A DNA stretch of 64,000 nucleotides from DAOUJI01 sp034422875 (GTDB lineage Bacteria > Chloroflexota > Dehalococcoidia > Lucifugimonadales > JAGWBF01), in assembly GCA_034422875.1 (NCBI GenBank), contig DAOUJI010000107.1, positions 1 to 64,000 of the forward strand. Reading direction: 5' to 3'. Made by a program: the position numbers and the translations under genes. This document shows, in pieces, positions 40,459 through 48,978 of this stretch. The notes beneath the pieces were generated by a model that was given only the letters and a program-made list of their open reading frames with translations, ran no database searches and was not told the DNA's origin. The stretch's first letter is position 1. Each line of letters begins with the position of its first letter.

Positions 40459-41559
40459 TTGAAAGTAGTCGAAGGTATAGCATTCCAGGACTCGTCCCTG
40501 GTCCCGATTTGGGAGAAGACCTTAGCGGGCCAGCGCCTTTCCATGGACGACGGAGTCCGTTTGTTCGAAACCGCCGACCTTCCGGCGGTGGGGCGAATGG
40601 CTGATCACGTCAAGAGCCAAAAAGAGGGCGACAAGGTCTACTTCGTCCTGAACCGCCACCTGAACCCCACCAACATTTGCGTCCTTAGCTGTAAGTTTTG
40701 CGACTTCGCCAAGAAGAAGGGCGACCCCGACGCTTACGAGATGTCCATGGAGGAAATCCTGGACCACGTGGATGAGGACACCCGAGAGGTCCACATGGTG
40801 GGAGGCCACCATCCCGACTGGCCTTTCGAGAAGTACGTGGAGATTGTCTCCTCCATCCACCAGCAGCACCCTCACGTCCAGATAAAGGCCTTCACGGCAG
40901 CTGAAATCGAGTATTTCAGGAGACGCTGGAAGGTGGACCCTGAGGAGTCGCTGGCCCGGCTCAAAGAGGCAGGACTAAGCTCCATGCCCGGCGGCGGCGC
41001 CGAAGTGTTCTCGTCCCGGGTGGGAAAGGTTCTCTACCCCGGCAAGAACCACCCCGACCGGTGGGTAGAGATTCACCGGGTGGCCCACAACATGGGCATC
41101 CGCTCCAATGCCACACTTCTCTACGGACACATCGAGACCTATGAAGAGCGAGTAGACCACTTCATGCGTCTCCGGGAGCTCCAGGACGACACAGGCGGCT
41201 TCCTGGCCTTCATTCCCCTGGAGTACCAAGTGGGAGACACCAACCTGGTGTCCCGGCAGGCCTCAGCGATAGAAGACCTGAAGACCATCGCAGCAGCCAG
41301 GCTGATGCTGGACAACTTCCCCCACATCAAGTCCTACTGGGTGATGATCACTGAACAGACCGCCTCGGTGGGGCTCCACTTCGGCGCCAGCGACATGGAC
41401 GGGACCATCGGCAAGGAGCGCATAGCCCATGCTGCCAAGGCCGAGAGTCCCGGCGGGCTAGCCAGAGACAGGGTGGTCCAACTCATACGGGAAGCCGGAA
41501 AGACTCCCGTCGAGCGGGACGCACTCTACAACGTGGTGCAGGTGTATGGACGTAATTAG
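40459..41559 (+). CDS. mqnE: Aminofutalosine synthase
   Basis: A 366-residue radical SAM enzyme making 6-amino-6-deoxyfutalosine from 3-(1-carboxyvinyloxy)benzoate and SAM. The cluster motif CVLSCKFCDF (CxxxCxxC) is at about residue 75, with HMVGGHHPDW and the SMPGGGAEVFSSRV strand as seen in MqnE. The start appears to be TTG 40459 behind AAGGA. It overlaps mqnA by 14 bases, so they are coupled. Confidence 0.94.
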   Translation: MKVVEGIAFQDSSLVPIWEKTLAGQRLSMDDGVRLFETADLPAVGRMADHVKSQKEGDKVYFVLNRHLNPTNICVLSCKFCDFAKKKGDPDAYEMSMEEILDHVDEDTREVHMVGGHHPDWPFEKYVEIVSSIHQQHPHVQIKAFTAAEIEYFRRRWKVDPEESLARLKEAGLSSMPGGGAEVFSSRVGKVLYPGKNHPDRWVEIHRVAHNMGIRSNATLLYGHIETYEERVDHFMRLRELQDDTGGFLAFIPLEYQVGDTNLVSRQASAIEDLKTIAAARLMLDNFPHIKSYWVMITEQTASVGLHFGASDMDGTIGKERIAHAAKAESPGGLARDRVVQLIREAGKTPVERDALYNVVQVYGRN

Positions 41560-42295
41560 AGTCGGAAGAATCCCATACCTCAACTCGGAGCCCTTCTACT
41601 ACCAGATGATCCGGAACGACATCGAGCTCCACAGCTTCGTTCCCAGCGAGTTGACCAAGGCCGCAGAACGGGGCGACATCGACGCAGGCCCCATGCCCTT
41701 GGTGGACTACTTTCGTCTTGAAGACCAGTTCAACAGGCTGGGCCAGTTCTGCATAGCCACCCTGGACAAGTCCCGCAGCATACTGTTCTACTCTAAAACG
41801 CCCATAGAGGAACTGAACGGCGCCACCATCGGCGTCATCCCCGACACGTCTACGTCGATCAAGCTGCTCCAGTCCCTCTTCAAGGAACGTTTCAACGTTA
41901 AGCCCGGCAAATATGTGGGGCTGAAGGACGAGAACGACGCCTTTCTGCTGATAGGAGATGAGGCCCTAAAACGCCGCTACGGCGTCCCCGGCTACCCCTA
42001 CCGATACGACCTGGGCGAAGAGTGGTTCAAGTGGCACAGGATGCCCTTCGTGTTCGCTGTGTGGGTCGTCTCCAACGAGATGCCGGAGAAGCGGGCCAAC
42101 TATCTGGAGAACGTGCTCTACACCTGCGTGGACGAGGGACTGGAGCACATGTACGTTATTGCCCAGACAAGGGAAGACGTGCGAATGAGCAACAAGGAAA
42201 TAGTCGACTACTACCAGGGCATCCGCTACTGGGCTGGAGTGGGAGAGCTGAAGGCTATCCGGCTATTCCGGGAGCTCGTGGACAGCCTGGACTAG
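41546..42295 (+). CDS. mqnA: Chorismate dehydratase
   Basis: A 249-residue periplasmic-binding-fold enzyme producing 3-(1-carboxyvinyloxy)benzoate from chorismate, the first futalosine-pathway step. RVGRIPYLNSEPFYY, AGPMPLVDYFRLED and SRSILFYSKTPIEELNG match MqnA. It is complete. Start and upstream stop overlap by 14 bases. Confidence 0.93.
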   Translation: MDVIRVGRIPYLNSEPFYYQMIRNDIELHSFVPSELTKAAERGDIDAGPMPLVDYFRLEDQFNRLGQFCIATLDKSRSILFYSKTPIEELNGATIGVIPDTSTSIKLLQSLFKERFNVKPGKYVGLKDENDAFLLIGDEALKRRYGVPGYPYRYDLGEEWFKWHRMPFVFAVWVVSNEMPEKRANYLENVLYTCVDEGLEHMYVIAQTREDVRMSNKEIVDYYQGIRYWAGVGELKAIRLFRELVDSLD

Positions 42296-42297
42296 CA

Positions 42298-43389
42298 ATG
42301 ACCTCGGACATTCTGGACACTGTCAGGTCCAAAGTCGAGGCTGCGGACCGCATCACCAACGACGAAGCCCTCTTCCTGATGCGTGAGGCCAACATCCTGG
42401 ACCTGGCCCCCCTGGCCCAGACCGTAAGGCAACGCCACAACCCCCAGGACGACGTCACCTTCGTCGTAGACACCAACCTCAACTACACGAACGTCTGCGA
42501 CGCCTATTGCACCTTCTGCGCCTTCTACCGCACCGAGAGAGACGACGACGCCTACACCCACTCTGTGGACGAGGTCATGGAGATGCTGGGGCAGGCCCGG
42601 GACAAGGGTGTCACCACCGTCCTGATGCAGGGCGGGCTAAACCCCAAGCTGCCCTTCCAGTACTACCTGGACCTGGTCAGCGAGTCCCGCCGCAGGTACC
42701 CGGAAATCCATCCCCATTTCTTCTCAGCCCCTGAAATCATGAAGATGTCCGAAGTGTCGAAACTGTCCGTGCATGACGTCCTGGCCCAGCTTAAGGACGC
42801 AGGGCTCCAGACCATCCCCGGCGGCGGCTCCGAGATTCTGTCCAACCGGGTGAAGCACAAAATCAGCCGCCTCTTCCCCAAGGGCAAGGTGGACGACTGG
42901 ACGTTGGTCCACAGCGAGGCCCACAAGCTGGGCTACAAGACCACGGCCACCATGATGTACGGCCACCTGGAAGACGACGAGGACGTAGTCGAGCACCTCG
43001 ACCACATACGACAGGTGCAGGAGGAGAACGGCGGCTTCACGGCCTTTATTCCGTGGAGCTACAAGAAGGACAACACTGCTCTGGGCAAGCGGGTGAAACA
43101 GGAAGCGGGCCCCAACTCTTATCTCCGCATCATGGCAGTTTCCCGCATCTACCTGGACAACTTCCCCCACATCCAGGCGTCATGGTTCTCCGAGGGAAAG
43201 AAGACCGGCCAGGTCGCTCTCCATTTCGGAGGAGACGACTTCGGCGGCACCCTGTTCGACGAGAACGTGATGCAGGAAGCGGGCTTCTACAACCGCACGA
43301 CAGTGGACGAGGTCTGCAACATCATCCGCGACGCCGGCTTCACCCCCGTCCAGCGCAACACCCTCTACGACATAGTCAAGCGCTGGTAG
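42298..43389 (+). CDS. mqnC: Cyclic dehypoxanthinyl futalosine synthase
   Basis: A 363-residue radical SAM enzyme that cyclises dehypoxanthine futalosine. NVCDAYCTFCAFYR is the CxxxCxxC motif near residue 66, QGGLNPKLPFQYY and GGGSEILSNRV follow as in MqnC, and the C-terminal LDNFPHIQASWF is typical. I start at ATG 42298, 2 bases after the mqnA stop, instead of a long upstream frame that overlaps mqnA. Confidence 0.94.
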   Translation: MTSDILDTVRSKVEAADRITNDEALFLMREANILDLAPLAQTVRQRHNPQDDVTFVVDTNLNYTNVCDAYCTFCAFYRTERDDDAYTHSVDEVMEMLGQARDKGVTTVLMQGGLNPKLPFQYYLDLVSESRRRYPEIHPHFFSAPEIMKMSEVSKLSVHDVLAQLKDAGLQTIPGGGSEILSNRVKHKISRLFPKGKVDDWTLVHSEAHKLGYKTTATMMYGHLEDDEDVVEHLDHIRQVQEENGGFTAFIPWSYKKDNTALGKRVKQEAGPNSYLRIMAVSRIYLDNFPHIQASWFSEGKKTGQVALHFGGDDFGGTLFDENVMQEAGFYNRTTVDEVCNIIRDAGFTPVQRNTLYDIVKRW

Positions 43390-43413
43390 CAGATTGACCT
43401 GATGACTAATGGC

Positions 43414-43441
43414 GTAGGGGCGACCGGCCGGTCGCCCCTAC
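43414..43441. repeat. 28-bp perfect palindrome, short form of the 75-bp element
   Basis: GTAGGGGCGACCGG followed by its exact reverse complement. It has the same termini as the 75-base elements at 1211-1285 and 47439-47513, after the mqnC stop. Confidence 0.65.
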
Positions 43442-43504
43442 AAATGAATCTATATTCAGAGTTTACGTGGCTTGGCACGAGCGGCCCGAAGTCTGGCATG
43501 CCCC

Positions 43505-43572
43505 TAGTCCACGTCTACGGCCTGGCCTGTTTCGATGGTGCGATAGATGGCTGGGATCGTGGGTGCCCTGAC
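43505..43572 (-). pseudogene. Displaced 3' tail of the Gfo/Idh/MocA gene (fossil)
   Basis: On the minus strand it reads TVRAPTIPAIYRTIETGQAVDVD and a TAG. The intact gene at 43870-44955 ends TVQTALAIYRAAETGQAVDVDSYVD. The best stretch, 43506-43551 against 43884-43929, matches 39 of 46 bases by eye. It lies immediately past the small gene at 43575-43847 and has no start codon or body. Confidence 0.72.
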
Positions 43573-43574
43573 AG

Positions 43575-43847
43575 TCATACGCCCTGGACTATCAGGGTGG
43601 CCAACATGCCGATCAGGGCTGCCATTACGCCACCGCCTATACCCAAGACTGCAAAAAATAATCGGTCGATGCGGGCGTTGACTTCGTTAATCCTGGACTC
43701 GACTTGGGTAATACGGGCAGACATCTCTAACATCCCGGCCCTGAGGTCCTGCTGACCCGCCCTCAGGTCCTGGAGAGCCGCTGAAATTTCGACCATTCGA
43801 CCTTCCAGCGTTCCCAGCCGTGTCGCCAATTCCGTTTCCGTAGCCAT
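43575..43847 (-). CDS. Small coiled-coil protein with C-terminal membrane segment
   Basis: A 90-residue protein. Residues 1-65 are a heptad-like helix (LQDLRAGQQDLRAGMLEMSARI, then ESRINEVNARIDRL), and residues 66-88 a hydrophobic span (FFAVLGIGGGVMAALIGMLATLIV). The layout resembles XhlA-like or other small membrane coiled-coil proteins, but no family is certain. It sits between an intact Gfo/Idh/MocA gene end and a displaced copy of that end, in the same orientation. Confidence 0.68.
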   Translation of the reverse strand: MATETELATRLGTLEGRMVEISAALQDLRAGQQDLRAGMLEMSARITQVESRINEVNARIDRLFFAVLGIGGGVMAALIGMLATLIVQGV

Positions 43848-43869
43848 ATTCGCCGCTTTCTATACCATT

Positions 43870-44955
43870 TTAGTCAACGTAGGAGTCGACGTCTACGGCT
43901 TGGCCGGTTTCGGCGGCGCGGTAGATGGCCAAGGCCGTCTGCACCGTCTTCTTGGCGAAATGGGCTTCCAGGTCCGGCTGTGTGCCCGCCAGGATGGAGT
44001 TGACGAAGTGCTGGGCCGACCTGTTGAAACCCTCGGACCAGATGTGAGGCACGTCATAGGGGATGGTCTCTGTGCCGGTGACTAAAAGCACCGGCGGAAG
44101 GTCCATGATTTCCCCTGTGCACCGGGTGACGTGTATCACACCCTTGGAACCGTGAATCTCGAAATAGTTGTCGGAGCGGCCAAAGGTGCTGCGGATGGGC
44201 ATCTCGTAGCCGAAACTCTCGTCCAGAACGCCCAGACACTCCCGGTCCTTGTACTTCCAGATGGCGGCTATGGGGGCCTCCATGTGCCAGTCCCGTGCAG
44301 CGCCGCCTTCCGTGGGCCTGCGGACGATGCCCTGGACCGTCTCAATCTCACCGATCCATTTCATTGCTGTGGCGAGCTTGTGGACACCGTCGTCGAACAA
44401 CATGCCGCCCGCCGCCAGCGACGGGTCCCTCTTCCAGGCCAAGGGATTGTCGTCCGGCGGGAGAGCCGAGTTCACAACGGAGCCGCCCCTGGTGGTGTGT
44501 ATCCGCACCAGTGAAGGCTCTCCAATGGCGCCCTCGTCGATAAGCTCCTTTGCTTTCTCAATAGGAGGGTAGAAGAAGAAGTTCTCTGTGACCCGGTAGT
44601 AGGTGTTGGCCTTCTCGGCGGCGGCGATAATCCGGTCAGCCTCAGCCACGGTGTTGCACATGGGTTTCTGGCACGAGACGTGCTTGCCCGCTTCCAGCGC
44701 CGCCACGACCTGGTCGGCGTGCATGTAGATGGGAGTGAGCAGCTCGATGGCGTCGATGTTGGGGTCGTTGAGCACCTGCTCGAAACTGGGGTAAATCCGA
44801 GGCTCGATTCTCCACTTGCGGGCCTGGTCCGACGCCCTGTCGGTCAGGGGGTCACAGATAGCGTAGACCTCACAATTCGCCTCTTGGAGATACCCTGGCA
44901 CATTCATGTTGGATATGCGCCCACAACCCACAATCGCCATACGAACCTTGTCCAT
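43870..44955 (-). CDS. Gfo/Idh/MocA-family NAD(P)-dependent oxidoreductase
   Basis: A 361-residue sugar or inositol dehydrogenase-like protein. The N-terminal MAIVGCGRISNMNVPGY is a Rossmann GxGxxS-type loop, VSCQKPMCNTVAEADRI carries the E-K-P-like motif (here QKP), and GGGMLFDDGVHKLATAMKW the catalytic D-x3-H. The specific substrate is unknown. Its C-terminal codons are partially repeated at 43505-43572. It follows mqnD on the same strand with 20 bases between. Confidence 0.88.
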   Translation of the reverse strand: MDKVRMAIVGCGRISNMNVPGYLQEANCEVYAICDPLTDRASDQARKWRIEPRIYPSFEQVLNDPNIDAIELLTPIYMHADQVVAALEAGKHVSCQKPMCNTVAEADRIIAAAEKANTYYRVTENFFFYPPIEKAKELIDEGAIGEPSLVRIHTTRGGSVVNSALPPDDNPLAWKRDPSLAAGGMLFDDGVHKLATAMKWIGEIETVQGIVRRPTEGGAARDWHMEAPIAAIWKYKDRECLGVLDESFGYEMPIRSTFGRSDNYFEIHGSKGVIHVTRCTGEIMDLPPVLLVTGTETIPYDVPHIWSEGFNRSAQHFVNSILAGTQPDLEAHFAKKTVQTALAIYRAAETGQAVDVDSYVD

Positions 44956-44975
44956 CTTACGTCCCCCTTTTCACG

Positions 44976-45833
44976 CTATGCGCCGAGGATGTCCCCCAGT
45001 ATGTCCAAAGAGGGAACCTCCGAAATGATCCCGCGTTCTTTGGCCTTGGAGTACATGGTCTCAAGGGCCTTTGCACCCTCCTGTCCCATGTTGACCGTGT
45101 CCTCATTAACGTACATCTTGACGAATCGGCGGCAGGTCTCCCTGTCGATGCCCCGGCCAAAAGGCAGGGAATAGTCAACCGCGTCGTCTTCGTGGTCCAG
45201 TGCGTACTTTATGGAGGAGCCAAAAGCCTCGGTGACCCGCAGGCTGGCGTCCTCTCCCAGCCTCCTGTGCACCACGTCGATGCCCAGAGGAATAGGCAGC
45301 CCCGTGTCTCTGCCCCATTCGACGCCCAGGTCCATCAGGTTTGTGAATCCCTGGGACTGCCAGGTTATCTGCCCTTCGTGGATGATGAGGCCGGCATCCA
45401 CCTCGCCCGATTTGACGGCGTCTCCTACTGCGTCGAAGTTAAGGAACACGGGCTCAAAAGGCCGTTCGAGATATATTCTGAGAAGCAGATAGGCGGTGGT
45501 GTAGGGGCCAGGGATGCCGATTCTCTTGCCCTCCAGGTCGGCAAGGCTACCAGGGCCGCCAGAGCCTTTCCCCAAGAGAATAGGCCCGTAGTTCCGTCCG
45601 ATGGATGAGCCGCACACCATGATGCGGTACTGGTCGGCGACCATGGGGTAGGAGGCTGCGGAGATGGCTGTCACCTCAAGCTCACCCTGGAGCGCCCGCT
45701 TGTTGAGGGACTCAATGTCCTCAAGGACCTGCTCGACCCGGAAGCCGTCGATGGTCACCTTGCCCGCTGCAAAGGCGTAGAACATGAAAGCGTCGTCGGC
45801 GTCGGGGCTGTGTCCTATGCGCAAAGTCTCCAT
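44976..45833 (-). CDS. mqnD: 1,4-dihydroxy-6-naphthoate synthase
   Basis: A 285-residue enzyme for the last cluster-encoded futalosine step. The N-terminus METLRIGHSPDADDAFMFYA is diagnostic (HSPDxDDAFMF). TAISAASYPMVAD and DAGLIIHEGQITWQ with the catalytic His follow. I start at ATG 45833; a longer in-frame extension would not be homologous. It is transcribed away from mqnEAC, with the Gfo/Idh gene behind it. Confidence 0.93.
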   Translation of the reverse strand: METLRIGHSPDADDAFMFYAFAAGKVTIDGFRVEQVLEDIESLNKRALQGELEVTAISAASYPMVADQYRIMVCGSSIGRNYGPILLGKGSGGPGSLADLEGKRIGIPGPYTTAYLLLRIYLERPFEPVFLNFDAVGDAVKSGEVDAGLIIHEGQITWQSQGFTNLMDLGVEWGRDTGLPIPLGIDVVHRRLGEDASLRVTEAFGSSIKYALDHEDDAVDYSLPFGRGIDRETCRRFVKMYVNEDTVNMGQEGAKALETMYSKAKERGIISEVPSLDILGDILGA

Positions 45834-45999
45834 GAATCGTCTCGAACGGGGCCGCTCAAGTATATGGCATGGGGCTATGGGAGTAAAGGAGCGCGGCTGA
45901 CAGCGACTCTGACGCCGTGCTAAGATTCCTAATCCGCCGAGCAGGGCCGCAGCCAGCGGGACCTCACGGCAGACCTCTCCCTTCGGGGGGGTTACGTTA

Positions 46000-46863
46000 A
46001 TGAAAGTCACCGATCTCACAGCCAGCCGGGGCGACCAGCCTGTTTTCATCTGCGACTTCTCCCCGCCCAGGTTTGCCGACTGGAACGTAGTCCAGCGGGC
46101 GGCGGAGCTAAGCGCCGACTTCTTGTGCGTGGCCTACAACCCCGGTAAAGCCGTGCGGGTGGACTCTGCCATGCTGGCGTCGGCGATAAAGACTCACACT
46201 GGGAAGGAGACCGTCTTCAACCTGGCCACCCGGGACATGAACAGACTGGCCCTGCAGACCCATCTGCTGGGCGCCCAGATGCTAGGGCTGGAAAACGTGG
46301 TGGCGGTCAAGGGCGACGACTTCACCCCGCGTGACCTGGAACGGGTCAGACCTGTGGATGACTACCTGCCCACGGAGCTGATACGGGGCGCTGCAACCCT
46401 TAACCAGGGGGTGGACTTCAGAGGTTCCCAGCTAAGGGCGCCAACGGATCTGTGTGTCGGCGCCTCCATCGACCTGGGGCGTGGTGTCCAAAAGGAGGCC
46501 GCCCTGGCCCACCGCAAAGTCCAGGCAGGCGCCCAGTTCTTCATCACCCAGCCAGTTTTCAGCATGGCCGAGATAGACGCCTTCCATGCCGCATACCGGG
46601 AAGCCGCTGGTCATGAAATGGAAGTCCCAGTGTTTTTCGGGCTTCAGGTGATGATACAGGGAGGTGTGGTCTTTTCAGGGGTGCCGGAGAGCGTTCGGGA
46701 CGAGTTGGACAGGGGCAGAGACGGCTCGGACATGGCACTGGAACTCCTCAGCTCCTTCACAGAGAACGGTGTGAACCGCATCTATCTGGTGCCTCCAATA
46801 CTCAAAGGCGGGGCCAGGGACTATCCCGCGGCCCAGCGGGTGCTAGACGGGTTCTACGGGTAG
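46000..46863 (+). CDS. metF: Methylenetetrahydrofolate reductase-like protein
   Basis: A 287-residue MTHFR-family TIM barrel. FICDFSPPRFADWNVV at the start and VKGDDFTPRD, then GASIDLGRG and KVQAGAQFFITQPVFS are conserved; the last gives the (A)QFFxTQ signature. It presumably reduces methylene-THF with FAD. The FAD contacts seem present; partners (MetV) were not found. A CTGACA-18-TAAGAT promoter may lie at about 45898. Confidence 0.82.
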   Translation: MKVTDLTASRGDQPVFICDFSPPRFADWNVVQRAAELSADFLCVAYNPGKAVRVDSAMLASAIKTHTGKETVFNLATRDMNRLALQTHLLGAQMLGLENVVAVKGDDFTPRDLERVRPVDDYLPTELIRGAATLNQGVDFRGSQLRAPTDLCVGASIDLGRGVQKEAALAHRKVQAGAQFFITQPVFSMAEIDAFHAAYREAAGHEMEVPVFFGLQVMIQGGVVFSGVPESVRDELDRGRDGSDMALELLSSFTENGVNRIYLVPPILKGGARDYPAAQRVLDGFYG

Positions 46864-46907
46864 CCCGAACTTACAACAACTGCATTAACAACAAGAGAGG
46901 TGCAACT

Positions 46908-47390
46908 ATGGCGTCGCTACAGGAAGAAGTTGGGCAACAGCTCGCGGAAAAAGGACTCAAAATCGCGGTGGCTGAAGCCTGCACCGGCGGGCTGGTGGGC
47001 TCCAAGATTATCAGCGTGCCCGGTAGTTCCAAGTATTTCATCGGCGGGGTAATCGCCTACACCGGCGGCTCCAAGACCAAGGTGCTTGGGGTCTCCCAGG
47101 AAGTCATGGACACCGAGGGCTCGGTCAGTCCTAAGACTGCCGTAGCGATGGCGGAGAGGGCATGGAGGCTCATGGAAGCCGACGTAGGAGTCTCGACCAC
47201 GGGAGTCGCAGGGCCCGGTCCAGGCAGACCGGGCTTCCCGGTGGGACTGTTTTACATCGGGCTATCCGCTGCCGACGGCTATGAGGCTTCCAGGGAACTG
47301 CGTTGGAACGATGACCGGAACGGGAACCGGGACCGGACAGCCGACGCGGTGTTGGAAATGGTCAAGGAATACCTGGCCCAGAAGAGCTGA
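46908..47390 (+). CDS. pncC: CinA C-terminal family nicotinamide-nucleotide amidase
   Basis: A 160-residue stand-alone CinA/PncC domain that deamidates NMN. AVAEACTGGLVGSKI, VPGSSKYFIGGVIAYTGGSK, and VSTTGVAGPGPGRPG (the substrate loop) are all classic. It is intact, in contrast to the divergent CinA-like half of the fusion at 4623-5789, so the organism has two CinA-domain proteins. Confidence 0.93.
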   Translation: MASLQEEVGQQLAEKGLKIAVAEACTGGLVGSKIISVPGSSKYFIGGVIAYTGGSKTKVLGVSQEVMDTEGSVSPKTAVAMAERAWRLMEADVGVSTTGVAGPGPGRPGFPVGLFYIGLSAADGYEASRELRWNDDRNGNRDRTADAVLEMVKEYLAQKS

Positions 47391-47438
47391 CGGTAGAGCC
47401 GATTTCTCGTATTGCACGCGAAGACCTTTGGACAACTG

Positions 47439-47513
47439 GTAGGGGCAACCCTCGTGGTTGCCCTGTTCCCCGACTGGACGACACCTTTGGGCGACCACAA
47501 GAGTCGCCCCTAC
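47439..47513. repeat. 75-bp dispersed element, second copy
   Basis: Same length and ends as 1211-1285, with about five or six mismatches. It lies between pncC and the DUF1385 gene, together with a CTCTCCC-type hairpin at 47581-47616. Confidence 0.65.
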
Positions 47514-47580
47514 AGGTTTCGCTGGCGGTCCGTGGCGCCCCATCGCCGCCTTCTCTCGACGGTGGAGAAGGGACAATATG

Positions 47581-47616
47581 CCCCCTCTCCCAGGGGAGAG
47601 GGTTGGGGTGAGGGTA
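47581..47616. repeat. Dispersed hairpin repeat copy
   Basis: CCCCCTCTCCC-AGG-GGAGAGGG followed by TTGGGGTGAGGGT, a close relative of 1067-1103 and 25905-25942. Confidence 0.55.
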
Positions 47617-47631
47617 TGACCCTCCCCTAGG

Positions 47632-48567
47632 CTAGGCCGGAGCCTCTTCTCCGCCGCCGCCGTACACTTCCGCAACCGGCGCTGGGCGACCCTCATCGGC
47701 TGCTAGAGCCGTGCCCATCGCCAGAATGGCAACCTCTATCTGGCTGTCATCGGGTTGGCGCGTCGTGAGCTTCTGCAGCGTTAGCCCTGGAATGGCGAAC
47801 AGTTGCGTTATCGGGTTGTCCCGATGCGCGCCGCTGAACCGTATGACCTCATAGCTCAGGGCGGCAATGATGGGAATAAAAATCACCCGCGAAGTAATCA
47901 ACCACCAGAGAGGTTCTCTGCCCAGAAAGGCAAACACCAGAATGGCCACCACCGCTACGGTGAGAAGGAAGGCTGTCCCGCACCTGGGATGGGCCGTGGG
48001 GAATTGGCGCACGTGCTCTACGTCCAGAGGAAGGCCCGCCTCATGAGTGTGGACAGCCATGTGCTCTGCGCCGTGATACGCGAAAACCCGGCGTATGTCG
48101 GGCATGAGTCCTATCAGCCCTATATACCCTACCAGCAGGATCAACCGAATCACGCCTTCGATGAGGTTGACCAGAGGGTCGGACGAGAAGACGTCTTCCA
48201 GTGGGCGTGTTGCGAAAAGGGGCGTGAGAAAGAAGATGCCTATGCCGAGAGCCAGTGAGAAAGCAATCACTATGGCCATCGTCCATTTCGACACTTCTTC
48301 CTGGCCGTCGGTCTGGTCCTCCACGGCAATGAGCGCCGACTTGTTGAGGGCCTTGATTCCCAGGCTCAGGGTTTCGATGAGGACCAGAATGCCCCGTATC
48401 AGGGGGACCTGGCGGAGCTTACCGGTGTATATCTGGCTTAACGGCTCGGACAGGGTGTGTATCTGCCCGTCGATCCGCCTTACTGCGAGGCTGTAATGAC
48501 GGCGACCCCGTATCATCACGCCTTCGATGACCGCCTGACCGCCGTAGAAAAATGGTTGCTGAGACAA
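47632..48567 (-). CDS. DUF1385 membrane protein
   Basis: A 311-residue multi-span protein. The conserved opening FYGGQAVIEGVMIRGRRHYSLAVRR and the PLIRGILVLIETLSLGIKAL segment, the central YHGAEHMAVHTHE, then TAHPRCGTAFLLTV define DUF1385, which occurs next to rpmE in many Firmicutes and Chloroflexota. Function is unknown; the His-rich motifs suggest metal or a protease-like role. Confidence 0.92.
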   Translation of the reverse strand: MSQQPFFYGGQAVIEGVMIRGRRHYSLAVRRIDGQIHTLSEPLSQIYTGKLRQVPLIRGILVLIETLSLGIKALNKSALIAVEDQTDGQEEVSKWTMAIVIAFSLALGIGIFFLTPLFATRPLEDVFSSDPLVNLIEGVIRLILLVGYIGLIGLMPDIRRVFAYHGAEHMAVHTHEAGLPLDVEHVRQFPTAHPRCGTAFLLTVAVVAILVFAFLGREPLWWLITSRVIFIPIIAALSYEVIRFSGAHRDNPITQLFAIPGLTLQKLTTRQPDDSQIEVAILAMGTALAADEGRPAPVAEVYGGGGEEAPA

Positions 48568-48758
48568 GCTCGGCTCCTATGCTCCTACCGAGAAGGACCT
48601 TGCCGTTACACCCTCTCCACCCGGGAGAGGGCGCTTCCATACATGACCGCAAACCCTGGATTCCGGCCTGCGCCGGAATGACGGAAGTTGAGTAGAGGTC
48701 TCCCAAGGGGAAAAGGCGAAGTCGCCGTCAATTTGCATAGGAACGGCCGGGGGGCGAC
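48568..48758. repeat. Intergenic stretch with palindromic repeats
   Basis: Holds CCCTCTCCACCCGGGAGAGGG and ATTCCGGCCTGCGCCGGAATGAC, both short palindromes of common dispersed types. No gene. Confidence 0.5.
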
Positions 48759-48959
48759 CTACTCCATCTTGAAGCGGCGCCTCAGCCTTTCGATGCGACC
48801 CTCGGTGTCGACGACGCGCTGCTGCCCCGTGTAGAAGGGATGGCAGCGGCTGCATATCTCAACTCTCAGGGCGCCTTTGGTGGCCGCCGTTTGAAACACA
48901 TTGCCGCATGAGCAGGTGATTGTTGCGGCCTCGAAATTAGGGTGGATTTCCTTCTTCAT
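48759..48959 (-). CDS. rpmE: 50S ribosomal protein L31
   Basis: A 66-residue zinc-binding L31. MKKEIHPNFEAATITCSCGN and ICSRCHPFYTG give the C-x-C and C-x-x-C ligands of the zinc form. Length and motif are standard. It is followed upstream by rpmA-rplU. Confidence 0.96.
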   Translation of the reverse strand: MKKEIHPNFEAATITCSCGNVFQTAATKGALRVEICSRCHPFYTGQQRVVDTEGRIERLRRRFKME

Positions 48960-48978
48960 GTCGCTGTCCTGTTGGCGC

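Noticed and set aside
42022..42297. mqnC starting inside mqnA at 42022
   Set aside because: The extension is an out-of-frame reading of mqnA; ATG 42298 gives the normal MqnC start.
43414..43441. Palindromic repeats as a CRISPR array
   Set aside because: The copies are scattered tens of kilobases apart and always single; there are no regularly spaced repeats or cas genes.
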